Positions 18,067 to 26,430 of a stretch of DNA of 64,000 nucleotides are shown piece by piece; the stretch's first letter is position 1, and each line of letters begins with the position of its first letter. The notes beneath the pieces are model-generated. The model searched no databases. It had not been told where the DNA came from and saw only the letters and a list, made by a program, of their open reading frames with translations. The stretch lies in NCBI GenBank assembly GCA_963704075.1, contig CAVPGV010000019.1, positions 1 to 64,000 on the forward strand. The letters are read 5' to 3'. The position numbers and the translations under genes are program-made. The DNA is from JADKAV01 sp963704075 (lineage in GTDB: Bacteria > Actinomycetota > Actinomycetes > S36-B12 > UBA10799).

Positions 18067-18236
18067 GTTGCCGGGCCACCAGCACGCACGAGGCAGTTCG
18101 TCAAACAGGCTCGCCGACGACGTGAAGGATACTCACGGGTAATCGACCGAACGGCCCGTTACTGACTGGTAAGGCTTGGCAGGGGCCCGCGGGTGTGAAC
18201 GAATGGCGGCAAGCAACACACCATCTAGGAGCCATC

Positions 18237-18353
18237 ATGAACCCACCCACCCCTCCCGCAGTATTCGATCTAGGCACCGACGACCTGGCCACGAGCAGCA
18301 CGCTCGAGCACGTCGTCGACGGCGTCGAGCAGTTCGGTCACGTAGCCGAGTAG
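18237..18353 (+). CDS. Candidate 38-residue small protein with strong ribosome site
   Basis: An AGGAG at 18227-18231 lies 5 bases before ATG 18237. The product starts MNPPTPPAVFDLGTDDLATS and ends in a predicted acidic amphipathic helix (LEHVVDGVEQFGHVAE). Most codons end in G or C. No family recognised. A 60-codon frame lies antisense (18270-18452) right after khtU's stop, so the assignment depends mainly on the ribosome site. Acts alone or as a leader peptide; unknown. Confidence 0.45.
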   Translation: MNPPTPPAVFDLGTDDLATSSTLEHVVDGVEQFGHVAE

Positions 18354-18456
18354 CAGCGTATTCGCGGATGCGAGCGGGCGCTCTGGTCGCGCCACGTCCG
18401 TCTGACTGGGCAGCACCGACGCATCGCCGGAGGTGTGGACTCCGGAGACCACCCGG

Positions 18457-19641
18457 TCAGCGCTCGACCCGTGCCACCCTCGACGCCTCCCGTCTGACCC
18501 ACGGAGTGGCCAGCGTGTCGGCGAACCTGGCGAGCACCGGTCCGGCTATGGCCAGCAGTAGTACGTACGTGGTGGTGAGACCACCGACTTCCAAGAATCC
18601 GGCGTCCACCGCCAGCCCGGCGATCACGATGCTGAACTCCCCACGAGCCACGAGCGCCGTGCCCGCACGCATCCGACCACGCGGAGCCGCCCGCTGTCTG
18701 CCCGCGGCGTACCAGCCCGTGAAGATCTTCGTGATGGCCGTGACGAGACCCAGCAGGAGTGCCTCGGGCAGAACACCCGGGATGCTGCCCAAGTCGGTCT
18801 TCGATGCGAAGGCGAGGAAGAAGACCGCCGCGAACAGGTCGCGCAGCGGTTCGAGGACCCGACGGGCCCGCCGCGCCGCCTGATTGGGTATCGCCAGCCC
18901 CACGAGGAACGCACCGACAGCCGAGGAGATGCCGAGCAGTTCCGCGACTCCTGCCACCAGCAACGTCAGCCCCAGGACCCGCAGCAGAACCTGCTCGTCG
19001 TCCTCGTGATTGATCAGTCGCTCGGCGATCGCTTCGGCGCGGTGGGCCAGCAGGATGATCCCCACCACCACCGCGATGGCCAGCGCCGCACCGAGGCTGC
19101 CCGCGAGCAACCCACCACCCACGAGAAGCACGCCGACCAGGGGCAGATACGCCGCCATGGCGATGTCTTCGAGCACGAGGATGGACAGCACCGCCGGCGT
19201 TTCCCGGTTCCCCAGTCGGTTGAGGTCACCGAGCACCTTCGCGACGATTCCGGAGGAAGAGATCCAGGTGATACCGGCCAGTGCGAAGCAGGCGGCGAAG
19301 TCCCAGCCGAGCAGCCAGCCGGCCACGAAGCCAGGAGTGGCGTTCAGCACGAAGTCCACCATGCCGCTGGGGGCATGGCGCTTCATCGAGGTCGCGAACT
19401 CCTCGCTGGAGAACTCCAGTCCGAGTGCCAGGAGTAGCAACACGACCCCCACAGAGGCCGCAGCATCGAGGAACGGCTGCGCGCTGGTCAGACTGATCGG
19501 CCCGTCCTCGGCGATCAGCAGGCCGGCCAACAGGAAAAGCGGGGCGGTGGAAAGCCCGATCCGTAACGCGAGCGCTCCTGCAGCGCCGAGCAGGATGAGC
19601 ATGAAGCCCAGCTCGACCAGGAACGTCGCGTCACCTTTCAC
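18457..19641 (-). CDS. khtU: Monovalent cation:proton antiporter, KefB/KhtU-like (CPA2)
   Basis: Exports K+ or Na+ in exchange for H+ in the cytoplasmic membrane. 394 residues, about 12 hydrophobic helices; conserved stretches include LLLALGLEFS, AGITWISSSGIVAKVL and GRMRAGTALVARGEFSIV, typical of KefB/KhtU. It lacks the C-terminal RCK domain of KefC and instead pairs with a separate TrkA-C protein just upstream. The GTG start overlaps that gene's stop by GTGA, which defines a KhtTU-type two-subunit antiporter. Confidence 0.85.
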   Translation of the reverse strand: MKGDATFLVELGFMLILLGAAGALALRIGLSTAPLFLLAGLLIAEDGPISLTSAQPFLDAAASVGVVLLLLALGLEFSSEEFATSMKRHAPSGMVDFVLNATPGFVAGWLLGWDFAACFALAGITWISSSGIVAKVLGDLNRLGNRETPAVLSILVLEDIAMAAYLPLVGVLLVGGGLLAGSLGAALAIAVVVGIILLAHRAEAIAERLINHEDDEQVLLRVLGLTLLVAGVAELLGISSAVGAFLVGLAIPNQAARRARRVLEPLRDLFAAVFFLAFASKTDLGSIPGVLPEALLLGLVTAITKIFTGWYAAGRQRAAPRGRMRAGTALVARGEFSIVIAGLAVDAGFLEVGGLTTTYVLLLAIAGPVLARFADTLATPWVRREASRVARVER

Positions 19642-20130
19642 GACACGTTGCTGGCTTCCAGCAGCGCGTGCACCTTCCGCACACCCGAGGCGGTGCCGAT
19701 CGCCACCAGCACGTCGTTGGCCAGCAGTAACTGGTCCGGTGGCGGCGAGGTAATGACTTCCTCTCCTCGCACCACGGCCACGATGCTGGCCCCCGTGAGG
19801 GTGCGGCAGTGTGTCTGACCGAGCGTTTGGCCCACGTAGGCCGACGTCGACGGTAGACGGATCGGCTCGGAGTGCAGACCAGGGATCTCCCGGGTCAGAT
19901 CTGCGAGTTTCTTGGTGAATCGCGGCGCCCCGAGGATCTCCGCGATGGTCTCGCCCTCACCTGGCGTCGAACTCCAGCAGTGTGGTGCACGCATCCGGGT
20001 CGTCCTTGGCGTACGTGACGATCTCGGAGTTGCCCTCGCGATAGACGATCACACCGACGCGTTGGTGGCTGCTCGTCTCGAATTCGTAGCGGATCCCCAC
20101 GCCCGGTAGCAGCGTTTCAGAAACATCCAT
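19638..20130 (-). CDS. khtT: Antiporter regulatory subunit with TrkA-C domain, KhtT-like (frame-shifted)
   Basis: Cytoplasmic subunit that gates the KhtU antiporter in response to ligand or pH. The N-terminal half begins MDVSETLLPGVGIRYEFET and ends CTTLLEFDAR. The C-terminal TrkA-C half continues EGETIAEILGAPRFTK in another frame and ends at 19638. The switch is one base at about 19958-19966. Corrected length, about 163 residues, equals the family norm, so a sequencing indel or very recent mutation is likely. The start at 20130 gives the conserved LPG-x-G-x-R-YEF opening. Confidence 0.8.
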
Positions 20131-20298
20131 AGCCCTATCGTGCCGCACCGAGCGGGGATCCTCAGGTCACGCACCAGGGGCGCCATCGGCGTATGCCCTC
20201 AACTGGGCCGGGAAGAGTGCCGATGTGCCCTATGTCACAGGGCTTCGGTTGCCACGTCAACCACAAGCCCGCTAACGTCCGACCACGTGGAGTGCCAA

Positions 20299-21081
20299 AT
20301 GCGATCGGTAGTCGTCGTCACCGCCATGGTGGTGGCTGCAACCCCGGCGCTGGCTGCCACCAGTCCGGCATCGGCGGACGAGGCGGTACCCACCCCCGAT
20401 CAGGTGAGCGCTGCGAAGCTCGCGCGCCAGCCCACGGGGATCAAGGGTTTCAAGGCTGTGACGAGGACCAGCACGGACGGCGCGGTACACAAGAACCGGC
20501 TGCGAGTTCTGGGCGGGACCCCGCGCAAGGTGCGTCTTCAGTACAGCAGCGACGGCTCCACGTGGGTGACGGTCAAGAAGAAGCGCACGGACGCCGCCGG
20601 CCGCGTGCGGGTGAAGATGGTTCTCGCCCCCGACCGCAACCGCTGGCGGGTCCGCGTCCCGGCCACCACGGCCCACCGTCGTGTCACCTCTCCGGTCAAG
20701 ACCTTTGCCGTCCAGGCCCCCGCGGCTGAGACGGAGTCGGCGACCCCGCCATTCCCTGCGGTCACCGCGACCCAGATCCAGGCCAGCAAGGCCTACGCCC
20801 GGATGTACATCCTGAACACCTACGGGTGGGGCGACGATCAGTGGTTCGCACTTGAAGAACTCTGGACTCGTGAGTCGGGCTGGAACCACCTCGCCGTCAA
20901 CCCGTCCTCGGGCGCGACCGGGATTCCACAGTCCCTGCCCGGGGACAAGATGGCCGCCGCTGGCGCGGACTGGAAGACCAATCCGCAAACCCAGATCCGC
21001 TGGGGGGCGTCGTACATCAAGGGCCGCTACGGCGATCCTTTGGGCGCGTGGGATCACTTCACGAGGAAGAACTGGTACTGA
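20299..21081 (+). CDS. Secreted lysozyme-like (transglycosylase-fold) protein
   Basis: Predicted exported protein acting on peptidoglycan. The signal peptide starts MRSVVVVTAMVVAATPALAA. A basic, beta-rich segment (residues about 50-145, KVRLQYSSDGSTWVTVKKK) follows, then a C-terminal goose-lysozyme/SLT-like domain from about residue 160: ELWTRESGWNHLAVNPSSGA, GIPQSLPG, WGASYIKGRYGDPLGAWDH. The Glu in RESGW is the expected catalytic acid. 260 residues. ATG 20299 directly precedes the signal peptide. Its 3' end overlaps the convergent neighbour by 23 bases. Confidence 0.75.
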   Translation: MRSVVVVTAMVVAATPALAATSPASADEAVPTPDQVSAAKLARQPTGIKGFKAVTRTSTDGAVHKNRLRVLGGTPRKVRLQYSSDGSTWVTVKKKRTDAAGRVRVKMVLAPDRNRWRVRVPATTAHRRVTSPVKTFAVQAPAAETESATPPFPAVTATQIQASKAYARMYILNTYGWGDDQWFALEELWTRESGWNHLAVNPSSGATGIPQSLPGDKMAAAGADWKTNPQTQIRWGASYIKGRYGDPLGAWDHFTRKNWY

Positions 21082-21730
21082 TCCGCTTGACCCGGGACTG
21101 CGCCTGACTCTTCTCGGTCACGGTGTCGCCGGCGTATTCGGCGCGGACCTTGGTCACCTTCCGCGGGGCAACGAATCGGAATCTCCCTTTCGGGCGCGGA
21201 TACGTGTGGCCCAGCGCTCTCCACGTGCCGTTGCGCAACCCGCTGATCGCCACCGGACCCCGGGGCCGCACACCACCGTCTCCCCTGACGCTGCCCCGCA
21301 CGCGCACCGAGGAAGCCTTCAGCAGGGCGGTATCGATCACCGTGGTGGTCGGGACCTGATCAACGGTGAAGCCGACGGTGAACTGCGACTGGGTGAGCAC
21401 AACCCGGGTGTCGACGGTCGCCGTCCAGGGCCCGACGCTGTCGGCCGGGCAGATCAACAGACTCGCCGTCGAACTGGCGGGGCCGCGCCCGGCGAAGAAG
21501 ACCGCGTCAAGCCGTCCCTCACCGGCGGGTCCACCGACCACCGCCACGGTCCAGCCCGCCCAGTCGGGCACGTCGGCCTGAACGGTCACCGCGGTAGTCG
21601 TGCAGGAGTAGCCGTTCAGGACGACATCGTCGATGGTGACCGAGATCCCATCGGCGGACCCCTGATCGGCATGGGCCGGCGCTGCAGCCAACAACACGGT
21701 TCCGGCCAGGACTGCCGCACCGTGTCGCAC
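21059..21730 (-). CDS. Secreted protein of unknown function, Ig-like
   Basis: 223 residues with a cleavable signal (MRHGAAVLAGTVLLAAAPAHA). The rest is beta-rich with alternating Thr/Val (TIDDVVLNGYSCTTTAVTVQ, DWAGWTVAVVGGP) and two cysteines (SCTT, LICPA) that could form a disulfide. The C-terminal part ends in a basic, Ser-rich tail (RVKRISTSSSS). No enzyme motif is visible. It converges with the lysozyme-like gene and overlaps its end. Confidence 0.6.
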   Translation of the reverse strand: MRHGAAVLAGTVLLAAAPAHADQGSADGISVTIDDVVLNGYSCTTTAVTVQADVPDWAGWTVAVVGGPAGEGRLDAVFFAGRGPASSTASLLICPADSVGPWTATVDTRVVLTQSQFTVGFTVDQVPTTTVIDTALLKASSVRVRGSVRGDGGVRPRGPVAISGLRNGTWRALGHTYPRPKGRFRFVAPRKVTKVRAEYAGDTVTEKSQAQSRVKRISTSSSS

Positions 21731-21751
21731 GCGGCAACCCTACCGAAAGTT

Positions 21752-22237
21752 CTAGGGCTTGGGACCCTGCTCGGCCACCTCGCGGACGCCCTGCATCGCC
21801 TCGCGCAGTTCCGCGAGCCAGTCCGCTTCGTGCTGGCCGACCAACCGAACGCACCAGGCCAACGCCTCCGACCGGGATCGGGCCACGGAGGCGTGGACGA
21901 GCGTGTCCAGGACGGCCCGCTCGTCCTGCTTCAACCGAGTCATGACCGGCACGCTCAGTCTGGTGAAGACTCGTTCCAGGTCGCCACAACGCACTCCCCA
22001 GCTCACCTTCTTGCCCGTTGCGTGCTCTAGTTCGCGTGCGACACCGATGCGTTCCTCGCGAGTCTGCTCGCGGAAGCGAGTGATCCTGCCGACCAGCGCC
22101 ATCTCATCGTCTGTGTCCTGGGCGGTGAGCCGCCCCATGATCGTGATCTCCTCGCGATCCACGAACACCTCGACCTGCTCGAACCAGTCCCCCAGCCGCC
22201 CTGACAGCCATTTCTCAATCTGTAGTTTCGTAAGCAT
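21752..22237 (-). CDS. Conserved actinobacterial protein of unknown function
   Basis: 161 residues from ATG 22237 (MLTKLQIEKWLSGRLGDWFE). A basic/acidic helical N-terminus with VEVFVDREEITIMGRL is followed by a C-terminal helical part, RLKQDERAVLDTLV and ARSRSEALAWCVRLVG, reminiscent of ribbon-helix-helix DNA-binding helices. I recall similar uncharacterised proteins in many actinomycetes. A GTG at 22264 with GGGGGA upstream is an alternative start adding nine residues. The gene diverges from the kinase-like gene with only 64 bases between. Confidence 0.65.
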   Translation of the reverse strand: MLTKLQIEKWLSGRLGDWFEQVEVFVDREEITIMGRLTAQDTDDEMALVGRITRFREQTREERIGVARELEHATGKKVSWGVRCGDLERVFTRLSVPVMTRLKQDERAVLDTLVHASVARSRSEALAWCVRLVGQHEADWLAELREAMQGVREVAEQGPKP

Positions 22238-22301
22238 GTAATCATCATTACTGATTGTGGGCACACTGTCATCCCCCGTTCGCCGCGGGAAGAATCACAG
22301 C

Positions 22302-23012
22302 ATGCGGACGAATCGGAACCGGATCGAGTTCGACGACCGGGTCATCCGCCGCTATCCGCTGCAGGCGCACGACCAGCGCGACATCGACCTGATCGCCGCG
22401 CGACACGAGGCGGCCCGCCGCGCGGGACTGCCAGTGCCTGCCGTACTGGAGGTGCACTGCGAAGGCCGGAATCCACATCTGGTGATGGAGCGGGCGGGCG
22501 GCAGCCCGCTGATGGAGACGGTGTTGTCCCGAGCCGCGCAGCGCACTCTTGGTCGCGACCTGGCAGGAATGGTCGCGCAGATGCGCCAGGTGCACGAGTG
22601 GTTCGACAAAACGGGTCCGCTGTGGTCGACACTGTGGCAGGTGCTGGACCGCGTGACCAGAACCGACGAGTGCCGGGCCGCAGCCGACATCGCCAGTCGG
22701 GTGCAAACCTGCCTGGTGCACGGAGACCTGAGCGCCGGCAACCTGCTGGTATCTGACGACGGGGACCTCGTGGCGGTCATCGACTGGGACGGTGCCGCGC
22801 TGGCCGATATCGCAATGGATTGGGCCGCTTTGTGCGCGAACTGCCCGCCCGAGGTGGTAACAGCGATGCGAGACGCCACCCCCGACGCTGCCGAACTTGA
22901 ACACCGCGCTGGGATCTACCTCGCGACCTGGCCGGTTCAGCACGACCTGTGGGAGACCGGAGGTCACCCGTGGCTATCCGGCAGTGTCCCCGTCACCGAA
23001 CCGCGTCTGTGA
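22302..23012 (+). CDS. Aminoglycoside phosphotransferase-like kinase family protein
   Basis: 236 residues with a small kinase fold. The N-lobe is short (MRTNRNRIEFDDRVIRRYP), the hinge reads NPHLVMERAGGSPLME, and the catalytic loop LVHGDLSAGNLLV plus metal-binding VAVIDWDGAALAD are clear (Asp in HGD and in IDWD). Real substrates of such small APH/choline-kinase-like proteins vary, and resistance should not be assumed. The last 39 bases overlap the convergent cation-efflux gene. Confidence 0.75.
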   Translation: MRTNRNRIEFDDRVIRRYPLQAHDQRDIDLIAARHEAARRAGLPVPAVLEVHCEGRNPHLVMERAGGSPLMETVLSRAAQRTLGRDLAGMVAQMRQVHEWFDKTGPLWSTLWQVLDRVTRTDECRAAADIASRVQTCLVHGDLSAGNLLVSDDGDLVAVIDWDGAALADIAMDWAALCANCPPEVVTAMRDATPDAAELEHRAGIYLATWPVQHDLWETGGHPWLSGSVPVTEPRL

Positions 23013-23927
23013 GGACCGCATCGGGTGTTCGGCACCTCGAGGGATGTCGTCCCATGCCCGCGGGTCCTCCAGGGGTTCGATGTGGATGCTCACGACCGTT
23101 CCCGGCAGGACCCGGCCAATCTCGTCCTCGATGTCCTGCGCAAGATCGTGAGCAGCCCGCACGCTGCGCTCACCCGGGACGAGCATGTGCACGGACACAA
23201 AGCGTTGCCGTCCTGCCGCTCTGCTCTGCAGCGCGTGGAAATGGACCTGGTCACTCTCCTGCCGCTCGAGGACGGACACGACCTTGTCGATCTCGTCGTC
23301 GGACAGGCGCTCGTCCAGCAGACCGGACACGGAGTCCCGCAGCAGACCCCACCCCGTCCACAGGATGTTCGCGCCAACCGCCAGCGCGATGATCGGGTCG
23401 AGCCTGACCCAACCGGTCAGCGCGACCGCGGCCACGCCCACGACCACCCCGGCCGAGGTCCACACGTCGGTCAGCAGGTGCTTGCCGTCTGCCACGAGCA
23501 CCATTGAGCGGTGTCTTCTTCCCACCCGCAGCAGAAGCACGCCAACCGCTCCGTTCAGCACAGATGCGAGCACGGAGATGGCCAGACCGATGCCGACCTG
23601 CTCGAGCTCCTGCGGATTGAGCAGTCGATTGACCGCCGTCGCGATGATCGCCGTCGACGCCGCCAAGATGAGGAAGCCCTCGATCATCGCTGAGAGGTAC
23701 TCCGCCTTGCCATGACCGAAGTGATGTTCGGCGTCCGGTGGACGGTTGGAGGCACGCAAGGCGAACACCGCGACCAGCGCGGCACCGATGTTGACCGTCG
23801 ACTCCATCGCATCCGAAAGCAGACCGACCGACCCGGTCACCTGCCATGCGACGAGCTTGAGCGCCAGAACCACGAAGCCCGTGGCCAACGACAGCCATGC
23901 GAACTTCTCGAGGTGTTTGCCGTCCAT
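22974..23927 (-). CDS. Cation diffusion facilitator family metal exporter
   Basis: A proton-driven Zn2+/Fe2+/Mn2+ exporter in the cytoplasmic membrane. About six TM helices; TM2 has the metal-site SDAMEST (Asp) and TM5 DGKHLLTDVW (His and Asp), giving the HxxxD-type site. The cytoplasmic C-terminal domain contains VHFHALQSRAAGRQRFVSVHM and an acidic/His end. 317 residues from ATG 23927, which overlaps the stop of the Nudix gene by one base (TGATG) and so is coupled to it. The metal cannot be assigned. Confidence 0.88.
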   Translation of the reverse strand: MDGKHLEKFAWLSLATGFVVLALKLVAWQVTGSVGLLSDAMESTVNIGAALVAVFALRASNRPPDAEHHFGHGKAEYLSAMIEGFLILAASTAIIATAVNRLLNPQELEQVGIGLAISVLASVLNGAVGVLLLRVGRRHRSMVLVADGKHLLTDVWTSAGVVVGVAAVALTGWVRLDPIIALAVGANILWTGWGLLRDSVSGLLDERLSDDEIDKVVSVLERQESDQVHFHALQSRAAGRQRFVSVHMLVPGERSVRAAHDLAQDIEDEIGRVLPGTVVSIHIEPLEDPRAWDDIPRGAEHPMRSSQTRFGDGDTAG

Positions 23928-24733
23928 CAGTCCAGCATCTCCCACAGCGCCGACACCGGGATACTGCGCGGCACCCGCGCACGCAGAGCGCGATCGGAGG
24001 TCACCACCACGTCGGACAGACTACGCGCCCTGTGCACCACCACGTCATCTCCGGATCCCGCGGCACGCACCACCCGCACCAGGCGGTCCAGAGCGACGTC
24101 GGGCAACGCTTTGGCAGCACCCTCAACCACGACCTCGACCCCGCCGATCAGGACCCGCCTGCCGCGCATCATCACCGGTCGGCCCGCGATCCGCTCCAGT
24201 TGTTCCATCAGGCGCTGGGTGGCCCCTACGCGGTCACGCCACCATCCGTCCGGTCGGCTCCCCACGACATTCGCGGTATCGATGATCAACGTGACCACCG
24301 GCAGCAGGAGTTCGGGCAACGACTGCGCGAAGCCGGGATGCAACTCCCATCGCGGCACGTCCACCAGATCCACCCAGTCCAGCGACACCGTCTCGGCACG
24401 CTCACTGACCGGCGGGCGCTGAGCCGCCGTGGCGATGACTGTGTCGTAGCGCCAGTCGGGGTGTTGCACACGATGAACGCCGTTGACCGTCACCAACGCC
24501 GGGTCCAGAGTCGTTTCCTCCTGCGCCTCGCGCAGGGCGGCGGCGATCACTGTTTCATGGGAGTCGCGCGCCCCGCCCGGAATGCCCCAAGTGTTGCCCT
24601 CGTGCGCCCACTGGGGGCGCAATTGCAGCAGAGCGTGCTCCTCGACGATGAGGAACAGACCTGCCGCGCCATGCCGGCCCCAGTGACGCGATCCACACCG
24701 GCAGTCGGCCCACCCGTTGCCGTCTAGTTCCAT
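23927..24733 (-). CDS. Nudix hydrolase fused to a NYN/PIN-like domain
   Basis: 268 residues. The N-terminal Nudix domain (about 1-145) has the Nudix box starting GGARDSHETVIAAALREAQE followed by E, close to GX5EX7REUXEEXGU. It is preceded by an N-terminal CRCGSRHWG stretch. The C-terminal domain (about 150-268) begins VVTLIIDTANVVGSRPDGWW and ends with SDVVVTSDRALRARV, the Asp-containing strands of NYN/PIN nuclease folds. Likely roles are nucleotide or RNA-cap-type cleavage, combined with nuclease activity, but neither is shown. Start ATG 24733, 7 bases after the coiled-coil gene; coupled to the CDF gene. Confidence 0.78.
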   Translation of the reverse strand: MELDGNGWADCRCGSRHWGRHGAAGLFLIVEEHALLQLRPQWAHEGNTWGIPGGARDSHETVIAAALREAQEETTLDPALVTVNGVHRVQHPDWRYDTVIATAAQRPPVSERAETVSLDWVDLVDVPRWELHPGFAQSLPELLLPVVTLIIDTANVVGSRPDGWWRDRVGATQRLMEQLERIAGRPVMMRGRRVLIGGVEVVVEGAAKALPDVALDRLVRVVRAAGSGDDVVVHRARSLSDVVVTSDRALRARVPRSIPVSALWEMLD

Positions 24734-24740
24734 TGCCGGA

Positions 24741-25310
24741 CTATTCCAGTCCCGCGCGGCACGCCGGCAGTACCGATTCGAGGGTGGCAGCCGCTTCGTC
24801 GGCTCCCGACTCGATATCCGGACCCGAGTGAATCTGCGCGAGGGCCTTGATCGCGGCCGCTGAGCAGGTCTGCGCGTTGCGCAGTTGGGCCCGCAGGGCC
24901 GCAGCCTGGGCTCTGGCCTGCCGCACCCCGCTGTCGGCCCGGTCAGCTGCTCGCGCTGCAGCCCGCTGCGCTGCGACCTGGCTCTGCACGTCGGCATCGG
25001 CCGCGGCGAGTTGCCGATCGGTCAGGTTCAACCGGGAGGTGAGGTCGGCGAGTCGCTCGCCGGACGTCGACAGTTGGGTCAGCAGTTGTTCCGACCGGGA
25101 ACTCAGTTGCGTGTTCTCCTTCTGGAGTTCGGCGGCGGCGGCGACTGCGGCCGCCTCCGATGCCGCCGCCGAGTCCACCCGCGCACGCAGGACGACGTTG
25201 ATGATCAGCAGGGTCAGGGCGACCAGCGCGAGCACGACAGCCGCGATCTGCCAGCGCCTGAGGATTTCCGAGGGTTTCCCGGATTCCTGCTCGAGCGGGA
25301 TGTCGGTCAT
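24741..25310 (-). CDS. Single-pass membrane protein with long coiled coil
   Basis: 189 residues. A cytoplasmic N-terminus (MTDIPLEQESGKPSEILRR) is followed by a TM helix (IAAVVLALVALTLLIINVVL) and about 110 residues of Ala/Gln/Glu-rich heptads (ELQKENTQLSSRSEQLL and similar) outside the membrane. Two cysteines (QTCSAA, LPACRA) lie near the C-terminus. No catalytic motif. First gene of an apparent operon with the Nudix-NYN and CDF genes; a structural role is inferred only. Confidence 0.65.
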   Translation of the reverse strand: MTDIPLEQESGKPSEILRRWQIAAVVLALVALTLLIINVVLRARVDSAAASEAAAVAAAAELQKENTQLSSRSEQLLTQLSTSGERLADLTSRLNLTDRQLAAADADVQSQVAAQRAAARAADRADSGVRQARAQAAALRAQLRNAQTCSAAAIKALAQIHSGPDIESGADEAAATLESVLPACRAGLE

Positions 25311-25397
25311 GTGCCACCTCTACTATCGCCGGTCGATCCACGCTATCCGTTGTCGCCGAGCAGGGCGCTTCGGCGCCGCGTCACTACTACAGCGCCC

Positions 25398-26430
25398 TCA
25401 TGCTTGGGCGATGAGCCGCTCGCACCGGCTGATGAGATAGACGACCGCCGGACCGAACGGCGCGAAGGCCGGGTTGGAGGTCTGCCCATTGCGATATCGA
25501 TACCAGATCTGCTGAGCTATGCCCGCCAGCCGGAACAACCCGAAGATCTCGTAGAACAGCCAGTCGGGTTGCGGTCTGCCCGCCAGTTCGCAGTAGCGCT
25601 CGATGAACTCCTCGCGGCTAGGCATGCCCGCAGCGTTACTCGGCTGCATGCGGAAGGCCTGCATCCCGGCGTCGTCATCGGCCTGCACCCAGTAGGCCAG
25701 CGCCGAGCCGAGGTCCATGAACGGGTCACCCACCGTTGCCAGTTCCCAGTCCAGAACGGCCCGGATCCGTGACAGGTCGCCGGGATCGAGGACAAGGTTG
25801 TCGAACCGCCAGTCATTGTGAATAACACACGCACCGACGTCCTCCGGCTGCTGCTCGTCGAGCCAGGCGATCACCGTCTCGGCATCCGGGACATCGTCGG
25901 TGAGTGCCTGCTGGTAGCGCCGCGACCAGCCCTCCACTTGACGCCGGACATACCCCTGGCCCTTGTGGAAGGCCGACAGTTCGCTCCCGGACGTGTCCAC
26001 CGAGTGCAGGTCCACCAGCGCCGTGATGAACGTCTGTGCCATCTGCTCCACCGGCGCCCCCGATGGCAGGTCCTTGCGCAGGATCTCGCCGCCGACGAAC
26101 TCGCTGACGAAAGCCGGTCGGCCGATCGGCGAATCCTCATCGGCGACCGCGAGAACCTGCGGCACCAGGTCGAACTGCGGGCGTATCGCCTGCAACAGGC
26201 GTGCCTCGCGGACCATGTCGTGCGCTGAAGCGGCCTTGCGTCCCGACGGTGATGTTCTCAACACCACGGAATCATTGGCTGCATTCGATCAGAAACGTCA
26301 GGTTGGAGGCGCCGCCGGCGAACTGGCGCACCAGCCTCAACTCCCCGAGACCCGGCACCTGCTCGGACAACCAGGCCTCGAAGGCCCCGACGTCGAAGGC
26401 GTCCTGTTCGCGGACCTCGACCTCAACCAT
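25398..26430 (-). CDS. APH-like phosphotransferase family protein, ACAD10/11-type (frame-shifted)
   Basis: Kinase-fold protein often found with acyl-CoA dehydrogenases. The N-terminus (MVEVEVREQDAFDVGAFEAW, then FAGGASNLTFLIECSQ) is in one frame, and from about 26272 the chain continues DSVVLRTSPSGRKAASAHDM in another. The catalytic loop is CVIHNDWRFDNLVLD, and the metal site RAVLDWELATVGDP is clear. Corrected length about 344, normal for the family. ATG 26430 overlaps the stop of the upstream dehydrogenase by 8 bases. In animals the same two activities are fused in ACAD10/11 (4-hydroxyacyl-CoA breakdown), which suggests a joint role here. Confidence 0.78.

Noticed and set aside
18270..18452. 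60-codon minus-strand frame right after khtU
   Set aside because: No ribosome site, non-conserved look, and antisense to the better supported small ORF.
20150..20298. c-di-AMP (ydaO-type) riboswitch upstream of the lysozyme-like gene
   Set aside because: Only a short CCCT/AGGG hairpin is visible; the conserved riboswitch core was not found.
22302..23012. Antibiotic resistance call for the APH-like gene
   Set aside because: The fold alone does not show aminoglycoside activity; many such proteins act on other substrates.
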